In this document: in pieces, positions 23,550 to 32,600 of the stretch
Numbering within the stretch: the stretch's first letter is position 1
Layout: every line of letters begins with the position of its first letter
From: Verrucomicrobiota bacterium
GTDB lineage: Bacteria > Verrucomicrobiota > Verrucomicrobiia > Limisphaerales > J093
Assembly: GCA_022710935.1 (NCBI GenBank)
Contig: JAKLFY010000040.1
Span: 1 to 59,423, forward strand
Length of the DNA stretch: 59,423 nucleotides
Reading direction: 5' to 3'
Notes under the pieces: model-generated
Seen by the model: only the letters and a program-made list of their open reading frames with translations
Told to the model about the DNA's origin: nothing
Databases searched by the model: none
Program-made: the position numbers and the translations under genes

Positions 23550-24512
23550 GTGTCCGTTCTCGTGTCGAGGCTCGGATCGTGCCTTGGGCTGCTGCTGGCG
23601 GTCGCGGTGGCGTGTTGGTGTTCCGGTTGCGGAAGACCGGAATCGGGGAAGACCGGGGAAGGGGGCGGACGCCTGTTCGGCGTCACGTTCCAGACGATGA
23701 ACAACCCGTTCTTTGTGGACTTGAACCGGGGTTTGAAGCGGGTGATCGAGGGGCGCGGGGATCGGCTGGTCACTCTGGATGCCCAGTTCAACAGTCTGAA
23801 GCAGAAGAACGACATTGCTGATTTGCTGCAACAGAGGCCGGCGGCGCTCTTCATCAACCCGGTCAACTGGGAGGGCGTCAAGGGCAGCCTGATCGAGGCC
23901 AGGCGCCAAGGCGTTCCGGCGATCATCGTGGATGCGCCCGTGAGCGATCCGGATCTTGTGCTCTGCCAGGTGGCCAGCGACAACATCGAGGCGGGGCGGC
24001 TTGCGTGCGCGGCGTTGGCCGAGGTGAATCCGAAAGCCAGGGTCGTGATTCTGCATCTCTCGGTCAACAAGGCGTGCATCGATCGCGTCGAGGGATTTCG
24101 GGCGGAGATGAGCAAGCATCCCGAGATGAAGCTTCTCGAGACGCAGGAGGGCAAAGGAACCACCGAGGGGGCGCGCCCGGTCATGCGCGATCTGCTGGGC
24201 CGGTTTCCGGAACTGGATGCGGTGTTCCCAATCAACGATCCGAGCGCTCTTGGGGCCATCTCGGCCATCGAGTCGGCGGGTCTGCTCGGCCGGGTGACGG
24301 TGGTCACCGTGGACGGCTCGACGGAAGGTGTGAGGGCGATCAAGGCCGGCAAGCTTCACTCGACGTCCGCCCAGTTCCCGGAGGAGATCGGGCGTGTGGC
24401 TGCCCAGGCGGGCTACGATCACCTGGCCGGCAAGGCGGTCGACAAGGACATCCGGATCCCGGTGAAGCTGGTCACGCGCAAGAACGCGGAGGAATTCCTC
24501 GAGGCGCCATGA
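23550..24512 (+). CDS. Sugar ABC transporter substrate-binding lipoprotein (RbsB-like)
   Basis: About 320 residues of the periplasmic-binding-protein class used for ribose, xylose and related sugars. Typical marks are LFGVTFQTMNNPFFVDLNRG, DAQFNSLKQKNDIADLLQQR, ALFINPVNWEGV, IIVDAPVSDPD, VASDNIEAGRLA and VTVVTVDGSTEGVRAIKAGK. The start is uncertain: in-frame GTG codons at 23538, 23550 and 23562 all precede the hydrophobic segment LGLLLAVAVACWCSGC, which ends in a lipobox-like Cys. It is the first gene of a binding protein, ATPase, permease set. The sugar cannot be told from sequence. Confidence 0.87.
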   Translation: MSVLVSRLGSCLGLLLAVAVACWCSGCGRPESGKTGEGGGRLFGVTFQTMNNPFFVDLNRGLKRVIEGRGDRLVTLDAQFNSLKQKNDIADLLQQRPAALFINPVNWEGVKGSLIEARRQGVPAIIVDAPVSDPDLVLCQVASDNIEAGRLACAALAEVNPKARVVILHLSVNKACIDRVEGFRAEMSKHPEMKLLETQEGKGTTEGARPVMRDLLGRFPELDAVFPINDPSALGAISAIESAGLLGRVTVVTVDGSTEGVRAIKAGKLHSTSAQFPEEIGRVAAQAGYDHLAGKAVDKDIRIPVKLVTRKNAEEFLEAP

Positions 24513-24606
24513 GTGACTTGCCCGGTTCTCGCAACCCGGCGATGCGCCGGACGCGTCGGGCACACGCCGGTCCGCGGCGGTTCATCGACACGGCGCAGAT
24601 CCAGCC

Positions 24607-26115
24607 ATGAGCATTCCCACGGCGCACTCGAGTCCGCCGCTGCTCCGCCTCGAGGGCATCCGCAAACGCTTCGGCGGCGTGGTGGCACTGGACGGTGTGG
24701 ACTTCGAGTTGCGCGCGGGTGAGATCCACGCGTTGCTGGGCGAGAACGGGGCGGGCAAGTCCACCCTCATCCGCATCCTGGGTGGCGTTCACCGTCCGGA
24801 CGCAGGCATCATCCGCGTCGACGGCCGGGAGGTTCAGATCCGCGATGTGTCGGTGGCGGACCGGTTAGGGGTGCGGGTGATTCACCAGGAGTTGTCGCTT
24901 GCCCCCAACCTGTCGGTGGCGGAGAACATCTTCCTCGGGCGCGAACCGGCGCGTCTGGGGTTATTGAGCTGGCGTCGGATGGCCGACCAGGCGGAAGCGC
25001 TGATCCGTGAGTTGGGGATGCCGGAGATCGGTCGGGTGGGGGCGTCCTTGGGGGACTTGAGCGTGGCCCAGCAGCAGATGGTTGAGATTGCGCGGGCTCT
25101 TTCGGTCAAGGCGCGTGTGTTGATTCTGGACGAGCCGACGGCGTCGCTGTCCGAGGCCGAGACGGAGGCGTTGTTTGTCAAATTGCGGCACTTGCGCAGC
25201 CAGGGGGTGGGTTTGATTTACATCACCCATCGACTCGAAGAGGTTCAGCGGTTGGCCGATCGGATCACGGTTTTGCGCGACGGACGGTCGGTCGGGTCCC
25301 AGGCTTCGGCGGAAATGAACCAGCGCCAACTGATCCGGTGGATGGTCGGACGTGATCTGAAGGATCACTATCCGCGCGCGTCCTCGAGGCCGGGGACGGT
25401 GGCGCTGCGTGTGCGGGATCTGCGCAACCCCTGGGTTCGCGGCGTGACTTTCGAGGTGCGGTTCGGCGAGGTGTTCGGCGTGGCGGGTCTGGTTGGCGCA
25501 GGCCGCACCGAGTTGGCGCGGGCGCTGTTCGGAATCGATCCGCTCGAAGGGGGGGAGATCTGGATCGAAGGCCGACTGGTTCGGATTCAGAGCCCGGGCG
25601 ACGCCCTCGAGGCGGGGCTCGTGCTGGTGCCGGAGGACCGGAAGCGGGCCGGGCTGGTGATGACCGGTTCGGTCGGGTTCAATCTGGCGCTTCCCTGGGT
25701 GCGCGATTGGATTCGCGGTATCGTGCCGGACCGCCAGCGCCGGGCCGACATCGTCTCGGGAGCGATCCGGCGCCTCGGCATCCGGGTCGCGGATCCGGAA
25801 CAGCCGGTCGGCAGCCTCTCGGGCGGCAACCAACAGAAGGTCGTCGTTGGCAAATGGATGGAGCGTCCGCCCAAGGTCCTCATTCTCGACGAGCCGACCC
25901 GGGGCATCGATGTGGGGGCGCGCGAGGAGATGTTCGCCATTATGCGGCAGTTGGTCGAGAACGGCATGGCGCTCATTCTTATCTCATCCGATCTGCCGGA
26001 AGTGTTGAACCTGTCGCATCGGCTGGCGGTGTACCGCCAGGGCCGCATCGTGCGCGAGGCGCCTGCTGGCCAGATGACCGCCGAGGACGTGATGGCGGAA
26101 CTGACGCGCAACTGA
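24607..26115 (+). CDS. Sugar ABC transporter ATPase, two-domain (RbsA/MglA type)
   Basis: 502 residues with two ABC cassettes. First: Walker A GENGAGKST near residue 45, Q loop, signature LSVAQQQMVEIARAL, Walker B VLILDEPTASLS, switch His in ITHRLEE. Second: degenerate Walker A GLVGAGRTELAR, signature LSGGNQQKVVVGKWM, Walker B VLILDEPTRGID. A normal first site and altered second loop are usual for RbsA/XylG/MglA proteins. It begins 94 bases after the binding-protein gene and ends 22 bases before the permease, in the same operon. It would energise import through the permease encoded next. Confidence 0.95.
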   Translation: MSIPTAHSSPPLLRLEGIRKRFGGVVALDGVDFELRAGEIHALLGENGAGKSTLIRILGGVHRPDAGIIRVDGREVQIRDVSVADRLGVRVIHQELSLAPNLSVAENIFLGREPARLGLLSWRRMADQAEALIRELGMPEIGRVGASLGDLSVAQQQMVEIARALSVKARVLILDEPTASLSEAETEALFVKLRHLRSQGVGLIYITHRLEEVQRLADRITVLRDGRSVGSQASAEMNQRQLIRWMVGRDLKDHYPRASSRPGTVALRVRDLRNPWVRGVTFEVRFGEVFGVAGLVGAGRTELARALFGIDPLEGGEIWIEGRLVRIQSPGDALEAGLVLVPEDRKRAGLVMTGSVGFNLALPWVRDWIRGIVPDRQRRADIVSGAIRRLGIRVADPEQPVGSLSGGNQQKVVVGKWMERPPKVLILDEPTRGIDVGAREEMFAIMRQLVENGMALILISSDLPEVLNLSHRLAVYRQGRIVREAPAGQMTAEDVMAELTRN

Positions 26116-26137
26116 ACGCCGTGCCGACGACACTGCC

Positions 26138-27064
26138 ATGAAATCGTTTCGACACCTGGCGCCGCTGCTGGTGGCGGTGGCCGTTCTGCTGGGGCTGTTT
26201 CGACTCTGGGTGCCGCGGTTCCTGAGTCCGGAGAACCTGCTGGATCTCGCCCAGCAGATTGCCGTGAACGCCATTCTCGCGAGCGGGATGACCCTGGTGA
26301 TTCTCATTGGCGGGATCGATCTTTCGGTTGGCGCGGTGGTCGCGCTGGTTGGCACGGTGACGGTCGCGTTGCTGCCGGAGTGCGGCTGGGCGGCGGCTCT
26401 GCTGGGGGGGCTGGCGGTGGCGGCCGCGTTCGGGGCCATGAACGGCGTGTGCGCGGCGAAGACGCGGATGCCGCCTTTCATCATCACGCTGGCGACGATG
26501 CTGATGGCGCGGGGGGTGGCTTTGCGTTTCAACGAGGGGCGGCCCCTGGCGGTGCCGGACTCCGAGCGGTTGTTTTTGGCCCTGGGGAATGCCCGGCTGT
26601 TCGGTGTGTTGCCTGTGCCGGTGCTGCTCATGGCGGCTGCCATGGGCGTGATGGCCGTGCTGCTCCATCGCACGCGGTTCGGGCAACATCTGTACGCGAT
26701 CGGAGGCAACCGCGAGGCGGCGCGCTTTACGGGCATCCGAATTGCGCGCAACGAGATTGTCGTCTATGTGCTGTGCGCGGCGCTTGCCGGCCTGGCCGGG
26801 GTCATTCACGCGTCACAGCTCTATTCGGCGGAGCCTGCGTCCGGACAGGGGTTCGAACTCAATGCCATCGCCGCCGTGGTTGTCGGCGGCACGAGCTTTA
26901 CGGGCGGGATCGGGACGATGCCTGGCACGCTCATCGGCGCTGTCATTATCGGCATTCTCGACAAAGGACTGAACCAGGCCGGCGTCCATTTCTCGCTGCA
27001 ATACATCGTCAAGGGACTTGTCATTCTGGCCGCCGTGTATCTCGACGTGCGGCGGCGGAAGTAG
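26138..27064 (+). CDS. Sugar ABC transporter permease (RbsC-like)
   Basis: 308 residues with about nine to ten membrane helices. Family motifs are NAILASGMTLVILIGGIDLS VGAVVAL, the hallmark of RbsC-type permeases, MPPFIITLATMLMARGVALR, and the cytoplasmic loop YAIGGNREAARFTGIRIARN with the conserved G-G-N-x-x-A-A that contacts the ATPase. The end has GIGTMPGTLIGAVIIGILDK GLN. It completes the binding protein, ATPase and permease operon. One permease gene implies a homodimer in the membrane. Confidence 0.95.
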   Translation: MKSFRHLAPLLVAVAVLLGLFRLWVPRFLSPENLLDLAQQIAVNAILASGMTLVILIGGIDLSVGAVVALVGTVTVALLPECGWAAALLGGLAVAAAFGAMNGVCAAKTRMPPFIITLATMLMARGVALRFNEGRPLAVPDSERLFLALGNARLFGVLPVPVLLMAAAMGVMAVLLHRTRFGQHLYAIGGNREAARFTGIRIARNEIVVYVLCAALAGLAGVIHASQLYSAEPASGQGFELNAIAAVVVGGTSFTGGIGTMPGTLIGAVIIGILDKGLNQAGVHFSLQYIVKGLVILAAVYLDVRRRK

Positions 27065-27205
27065 ACGCGGCGCCGTCGAGTCTTGAATTGGCGGTGGCGT
27101 GGCTGCAAACTGGCCGGGTTAGGCTGCGGACAGAACAAGTGTAACAACTCAAGAAGACCGAACATGAAAGCAGGTTCAACCACAACACGAACACCCACAA
27201 CACGA

Positions 27206-28234
27206 ATGAAGTTTCGAATTCCATTTTGCACTGGTCTCGGCCTGAGTGCGGCGCTGCTGCTGGGCGCGGTTGTCCGGGCGCAACCGATCGAGGCGCCGGT
27301 GCTCGAATCGGTGCGGTTGCAGAGCGCGGTGACAATCCGGGGGACGGTGGGGACGACCAACTGGATCATGGTGGCCGACGCGCTCAACCCGTTGGCGTGG
27401 CGGGTGTTGACGAACGTTGTGGTCGAGAGCAGTCCGTATGTGTTCATCGACACCGAGGCGGCGTCCTGGCAGCGGTATTACCAGGTGATGGCCAGCGCGG
27501 AGCCGCCCGTGACCGCGTGGGACACAAATCAATGGGCGTTCATGCCTCCCGGGACCTTCACGATGGGCAGTCCGGAAAACGAATCGGGCCGCGACGGGGA
27601 CGAAGGACCGCAGACGGAGGTGACGTTGACGGCGGGGTTTTGGATGGGGCGATACGAGGTGACCCAGAGGCAATACCTGGCCGTGATGGGAACGAACCCG
27701 TCGTTTTTTGCGGGGGATTTGGACCGGCCGGTTGAGATGGTGACTTGGGACGACGCGGTCAATTACTGCGCGGCGCTGACAGCCCAGGAGCGCGCGACGG
27801 GTCGGTTGCCGGACGGTTGGGAATACCGGCTGCCGACGGAGGCCCAGTGGGAGTATGCGTGCCGGGCAGGAACGACGACTCAGTTCTCGTATGGAGACGA
27901 TCCAGGCTACGCCCAACTGGCCGATTACGGCTGGTACGATGGCAATAGCGGATCACAGTCGCACCGCGTGGGGCAGAAGCTGCCCAATCCGTGGGGATTG
28001 TATGACATGCACGGCAACGTGTGGGAGTGGTGTTCGGATTTCTATGTCGATTCGCTTCCGGGTGGCAGCGTGGCCGATCCGGTCGGTCCGTCATCCGGTT
28101 CGAGCCGCGTGTACCGCGGGGGCTGTTGGGAATTCCCCGGGCAGTGCTGCCGTTCGGCGGACCGGCGCAGGGTCTCGCCATCGCTCGCGGACCGCACCCT
28201 CGGTTTCCGTGTCGCCGCCGTTCAAGTGCCGTGA
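27206..28234 (+). CDS. Exported FGE-sulfatase (SUMF1) domain protein
   Basis: 342 residues. Signal peptide MKFRIPFCTGLGLSAALLLG then AVVRAQ; the ATG at 27206 is chosen for it. Residues 25-105 form a beta-rich domain often seen in Verrucomicrobiota. From about 112 the formylglycine-generating-enzyme fold follows: WAFMPPGTFTMGSPENESGR, TLTAGFWMGRYEVTQRQYLA, RLPTEAQWEYACRAGTTTQF, NPWGLYDMHGNVWEWCSDFY and RVYRGGCWEFPGQCCRSADR. Cysteines occur in the late region, but the pair spacing of true sulfatase activators is not certain, so activity cannot be claimed. The gene is upstream of the sigma factor and kinase; FGE domains are frequently found with such kinases. Confidence 0.88.
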   Translation: MKFRIPFCTGLGLSAALLLGAVVRAQPIEAPVLESVRLQSAVTIRGTVGTTNWIMVADALNPLAWRVLTNVVVESSPYVFIDTEAASWQRYYQVMASAEPPVTAWDTNQWAFMPPGTFTMGSPENESGRDGDEGPQTEVTLTAGFWMGRYEVTQRQYLAVMGTNPSFFAGDLDRPVEMVTWDDAVNYCAALTAQERATGRLPDGWEYRLPTEAQWEYACRAGTTTQFSYGDDPGYAQLADYGWYDGNSGSQSHRVGQKLPNPWGLYDMHGNVWEWCSDFYVDSLPGGSVADPVGPSSGSSRVYRGGCWEFPGQCCRSADRRRVSPSLADRTLGFRVAAVQVP

Positions 28235-28434
28235 GGTCTCGGGGCTCTGTGGTGGATCCCTTCCGATGACAGCCACCGTCCCGGATTGAACCGCAAAGAC
28301 ACAGCAACAACCGGATGCGCCGCAGTCATCGACAGGATTGCGGATCACCGCGGATTCACAACAAAGGGACTCCAACAAAGCTCACCACAAAGCTTGCCTG
28401 AATTCGTTCGGGGCGGCATGGTCGCACGGAGCAC
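28235..28434. repeat. Degenerate copy of the CTCTGTGGT/ACCACAGAG repeat
   Basis: At 28243-28302 the sequence GGCTCTGTGGTGGATCCC, then CACCGTCCCGGATTGAACC, then CAAAGACACAG, is a diverged single copy of the unit tandemly repeated at 33334-33934. As there, it begins right after a gene's CCG-TGA end. Confidence 0.7.
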
Positions 28435-29250
28435 ATGGGCGCACCCGAGATCGAGACACAAACACCCCCATCCCCTTGTCCGACCTCTGTGATGGGAGCG
28501 CCATCGCCGTCGAGGCGGCCACAAGCAAGCGCGCAGGCCAACCACCGGTTCGGCACCACGCACTGGAGCGTCGTTGATGCCATTGCGGCGGGAGACAACG
28601 AGGCGGCGCGCGAGGCGTGGGAACGAGTCGCCCGGTGGTATTGGTATCCCTTGTACGCCTTTGCGCGGCGCAGCGGGGCCAGCCCCGAGGACGCAGAGGA
28701 CCTGACGCAGTCGTTTTTCGCGCACCTGCTCGAGAAAGGGGCGCTGGCCAGAGCCTCGAAGGAGCGCGGCCGGTTTCGCAGTTATCTTCTGGGCGCCTTC
28801 AGATTCCATCTCGGTTGCCAACGCCGACACGTGCGGACGCAACGGCAGGGCGGACACGTTGTTGTTGTGCCTTTCGAAATCAAGTCGGCGGAAGAGCGGT
28901 ACGCCTTCGAACCGCCCGATTGCCGAGACCCGGAGCGGTTGTATGAGCGGCGTTGCGCGTTGATCGTTCTCGAGCGCGGTGTTGACCGATTGCGGCAAGA
29001 GTTCGTTCAGAAGGGGCGCCGGGTGCTTTGGGAGCGGCTGCATCCGCTCCTGGACGGCGATCCCCCTCCCGCAGGCTATGCCCAGATCGCGGCGGACCTG
29101 GGCTTGACCGAGTCCAACGTCAGAGTGATCGTGCATCGGATGCGCTGGCGTTTGGGTGGCTTCCTGCGGGAAGAGCTTTCGCAGACCGTCTCGAACGCCG
29201 CGGAACTCGAGGAAGAACTCGAACACTTGAAGGCAGTGTTGGGCGCCTAA
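28435..29250 (+). CDS. ECF-type RNA polymerase sigma factor
   Basis: Up to 271 residues. Region 2: TTHWSVVDAIAAGDNEAARE AWERVARWYWYPLYAFARRS GASPEDAEDLTQSFFAHLLE with the D-x-E-D-L-T-Q core, then RFRSYLLGAFRFHLGCQRRH. Region 4: YAQIAADLGLTESNVRVIVH RMRWRLGGFLREEL. The extended N-terminus and C-terminal helix (AAELEEELEHLK) are typical of the planctomycete/verrucomicrobial sigma group encoded beside Ser/Thr kinases. The start at 28435 is the first ATG; 28492 is possible. The kinase gene follows after 361 bases of repeats, and by known pairings may control this sigma factor by phosphorylation. Confidence 0.87.
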   Translation: MGAPEIETQTPPSPCPTSVMGAPSPSRRPQASAQANHRFGTTHWSVVDAIAAGDNEAAREAWERVARWYWYPLYAFARRSGASPEDAEDLTQSFFAHLLEKGALARASKERGRFRSYLLGAFRFHLGCQRRHVRTQRQGGHVVVVPFEIKSAEERYAFEPPDCRDPERLYERRCALIVLERGVDRLRQEFVQKGRRVLWERLHPLLDGDPPPAGYAQIAADLGLTESNVRVIVHRMRWRLGGFLREELSQTVSNAAELEEELEHLKAVLGA

Positions 29251-29312
29251 CCCGGACATCTCACCAGTGGGGCGGTCGTGGTATTCCTGACGGTCCGAGG
29301 GTGAGATTTCCG

Positions 29313-29411
29313 GGGCTATACAGAGCGACATAAATGATGCAGCGCCGGGTCAGGGGACCCGGCCTACAAACCTGTAGGCCGCGTGCCCTCACGCGGCGGA
29401 ACTTCTGACGC
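29313..29411. repeat. Two-hairpin REP element (copy 2)
   Basis: Same order as 22425-22533: GGCTATACAGAGCGACATAA, GCGCCGGGTCAGGGGACCCG hairpin, then GTAGGCCGCGTGCCCTCACG hairpin and GGAACTTCTGACG. It lies between sigma factor and kinase genes. Confidence 0.88.
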
Positions 29412-29429
29412 TGTGTATATGTTACACAC

Positions 29430-29528
29430 CCCGTCGGTGCACATGGCGGTCAGACTGCGCGAGAGAACTGCTATGCGGGTTAGCCCGGATGTGAGACTCC
29501 GCGAAGCTTTGTGAAACATCCGGGCCAA
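29430..29528 (+). repeat. 99-bp palindromic element, intergenic copy
   Basis: Match of the element inside the histidine kinase gene (17406-17504, opposite strand). Contains GAACTGCTATGCGGGTTAGC and the hairpin GCCCGGATG...CATCCGGGC. Confidence 0.85.
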
Positions 29529-29611
29529 GGGCCCATGCAGTGGGCCTGTAACCTTCGGGGACGGACAGCAGAGGAACGGGTGCATCGCGTTTCGATGCTC
29601 TGGAATGTGGC

Positions 29612-32600
29612 ATGAAGAGAAAGGCAATCCACTGCCCGCACTGCGGGCGTCCGCTCTCGGCCGATTCGCCGGAGGGTCATTGTCCCGCCTGCCTGGCTGC
29701 AACCGTCGTGTCCCTGGCTGAAGAGGGCGCCGATGGAGACGCAGAGGAGACAGGGTCGAGCGGCGACGCGATCGAGAAGCAGCCAATACGGATCAAGGGG
29801 TACGAATTGTTCGAGGAGTTGGGCAGCGGCGGGATGGGGGTTGTGTACCGGGCGCGCCAGATCGAGGCGCGCCGCCTTGTGGCCCTCAAGGTGCTCGATC
29901 GAGGCCTCGTTCCCCCGGGCGACTCGATCGAGCGCTTTTTCCGCGAAGGCCGGATCGTCGCGAAGCTCGATCACCCTGGGATCGTCCAGGTGCACGACAT
30001 CGGCAGCGACAGGGGGCATCCCTTCTTTGTCATGGAATTGATCGAGGGGCGGAGTCTTGAAGCCGTCGCGCGGGAAGGGCCGCTGCCGGCGGAAGTTGCG
30101 GCACGCATCCTGACCCGGATTGCCCGTGCCATCGCCTACGCCCACGAGCGAAAGGTGATTCACCGCGACCTGAAGCCGTCGAACGTGATCATCGACGCCC
30201 AGGGCGAGCCGCATGTGACCGACTTCGGCCTTGCCCGGCAGTTGGATGCCAGCGCGGGGCTGACGCGCACCCGCCAGAACCTGGGCACGCCGGCCTACAT
30301 GGCGCCCGAACAAGTCAGCGGCGGCCAGGCGCCGCCGGAGCCGCGCGGCGACATCTACTCGCTGGGGGCGATGCTCTACCATCTGTTGACAGGGCGTCCG
30401 CCTTTCCAGGCCGACACCCTCGAAGCCGTCTTGCTTCAGGTGGTTGACAGGGACCCCGTTGCCCTCCGTCGCCTCAACCCGAATGTTCCGCGCGATCTCG
30501 AGGCCATCTGTCTGAAATGCCTCGAAAAGGAGCCTTCGCATCGCTACCCCACCGCCGCCGCGCTGGCCGATGACCTCGACCGCTTCCTCGATCACGCCCC
30601 GATCCGCGCGCGTCCGCTGACGTTGTTCCATCGGCTCTGGCGTCACTGTCAGCGGCGTCCGGTGGTGGCCGCGCTCGCGGCCACGTGCATGGCGGTTGCC
30701 CTCGCGGGCCTCGCGGGGGTGCTCTGGCAGTGGCGTCAAGCCGAAAGGGCCCGAGGCGACACTCAGCAGGCCAACGTCCGGCTGCAAACCTTGGTGAGCC
30801 GCCTGCGGCTCGAACAAGCCGACAACCTGGTTCGATCCGGCGAGCTTCGAGCTGCGCTGCCGCGGCTCGCCTGGCACCTGCGCGAAGTGCCCCTGCACCC
30901 CGTTACCCCGGCGCGCGTCCTCGGTCTCCTCAGCTCGTTCAATTACTTGCTGCCTTTGCGCCCGCCCATCGCCGTCGCGGCGACACCCAACTCCGCTGCC
31001 TTGAGTCCGGACGGACGGTTTGTGGCAGTGACCGGCGCGGATCGTGCCGTGCAGATGATCGATCTCGAACGCGGCCAGACCGTCACGCCCCCGCCGCGCC
31101 ATGACAAGTCGGTGCTGCGGTTGGCGTATTCGCCGGACGGTCGCTGGCTGGCCTCGAGCTCGCCGGATGGAACGGCACGGGTTTGGAACGTGACCAACGG
31201 CCAGCCTGTCTGTCCGCCGATCAAACACCCCGGCAACGTGTTCTCTCTCGACTTCGCCCCCGACGGACGACGCCTGGCCACGACGTGCGAAGGACGGGAC
31301 GGCGAATTGCCCGGCCGGCACTGGGTCTTTGTCTGGGAGCTGCCCGAGGGTAAACCCGCATGTCCCTCTTATACGAACCGCTGTTGGTTTCACGCCGTGC
31401 GGTTCAGTCCGGACGGACGCCTGATCGCGGCCGCTTCAACCGACAGGAACGCCCATATCCTGGACGCCGCCACCGGGCGTCCCTTGGGCATGCTCTCGCA
31501 TGACAGCGCGGTCGTCTCGCTCGCGTTCCCGCCGGACGGGCAGCGTCTGGCCACGGGCACCCATGATCGCGCCGCGCATCTCTGGAATGTCCGCACGCTC
31601 GAACCGATCGGTCCGCCCTTGCGCCACGACGACGCGGTCACGAGCCTCCAGTTCTCGCCCGATGGCGGCACACTGCTGACAGCCTCGCTCGATGGCTGCG
31701 CCCGTGTCTTTGATGTGACGACCGGTCAGCTTCGCTTTGCCCCGCTCCGAGTCGAAGGGCCGCTGCGCAAAGCCGCCTTCGACAACGCGGGGAACCGAAT
31801 CGTAGCGCACGGGGACGATGCCGTGGTCCGGGTTTGGGACGCCCGCACGGGGACTCCGTGTGCCATCCCCGTCAAGCACACCGCGCCCCTCTTGCTGGCT
31901 GAGTTCACCCCCGATGACCGCCGCCTGGTCACCGTTGACCAGAACGGTTTGACTCAGGTCTGGGACGCCCGGCCTGGCGCCCGGTTGCCCGTCCGGTTGG
32001 CGCACGATGAGCCGGTGATACGAGCCGCGTTCGGCGTGGCCCCGGACGAGGTGGTCGCGGTGACGCGCTCGCATCCCTTTGTGCGTTGGAATGTCCGGAC
32101 CGGCCAGCAGTTGGCGCTCGGCCCGCGTCTCGAGCGGCCGATTACAAAGGCGCTGTTCGCTCCGAATGGGGCGCGCGTTTTCGTTCAGCAGTCCGAACAC
32201 TGGGCGCAGCTCTGGGACATCGAGCGCGGCAGGCTGCTTCGTCCCAACCTGACCCTGGTGGGTACGGAAACCAACTCCGTGTTCTCGCCCGACGGGCGTT
32301 GGCTGGCCGTGAAGCGAGCCGGAGACGCCGCAATCGAGGTGATCGACGCCGCCACCGGGGGTCTGCTGCCGCACCGTCTCAAGACAGTGGAGAGGGGCTC
32401 GCACACGATCGATCTTCAGTTCAGTCCGGATGGCCGGTTCCTCTTCCACAACGAACTCTGGCTCCGCGGCCAGCTTTGGCAATTCACGCAAACCGACCAC
32501 CCCGGTCCGCCCATTCCCGTTGCGCCTGATGCGCGCGCCGCTCAATTCAGCCCGGACGGTCGCCGGCTGGCGACGGGCGGCCATGAGCCAAGCGCCCGTT

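Noticed and set aside
29480-31393. 637-codon frame opposite the kinase gene
   Set aside because: Antisense shadow of a clear kinase-WD40 gene, with no domain of its own.
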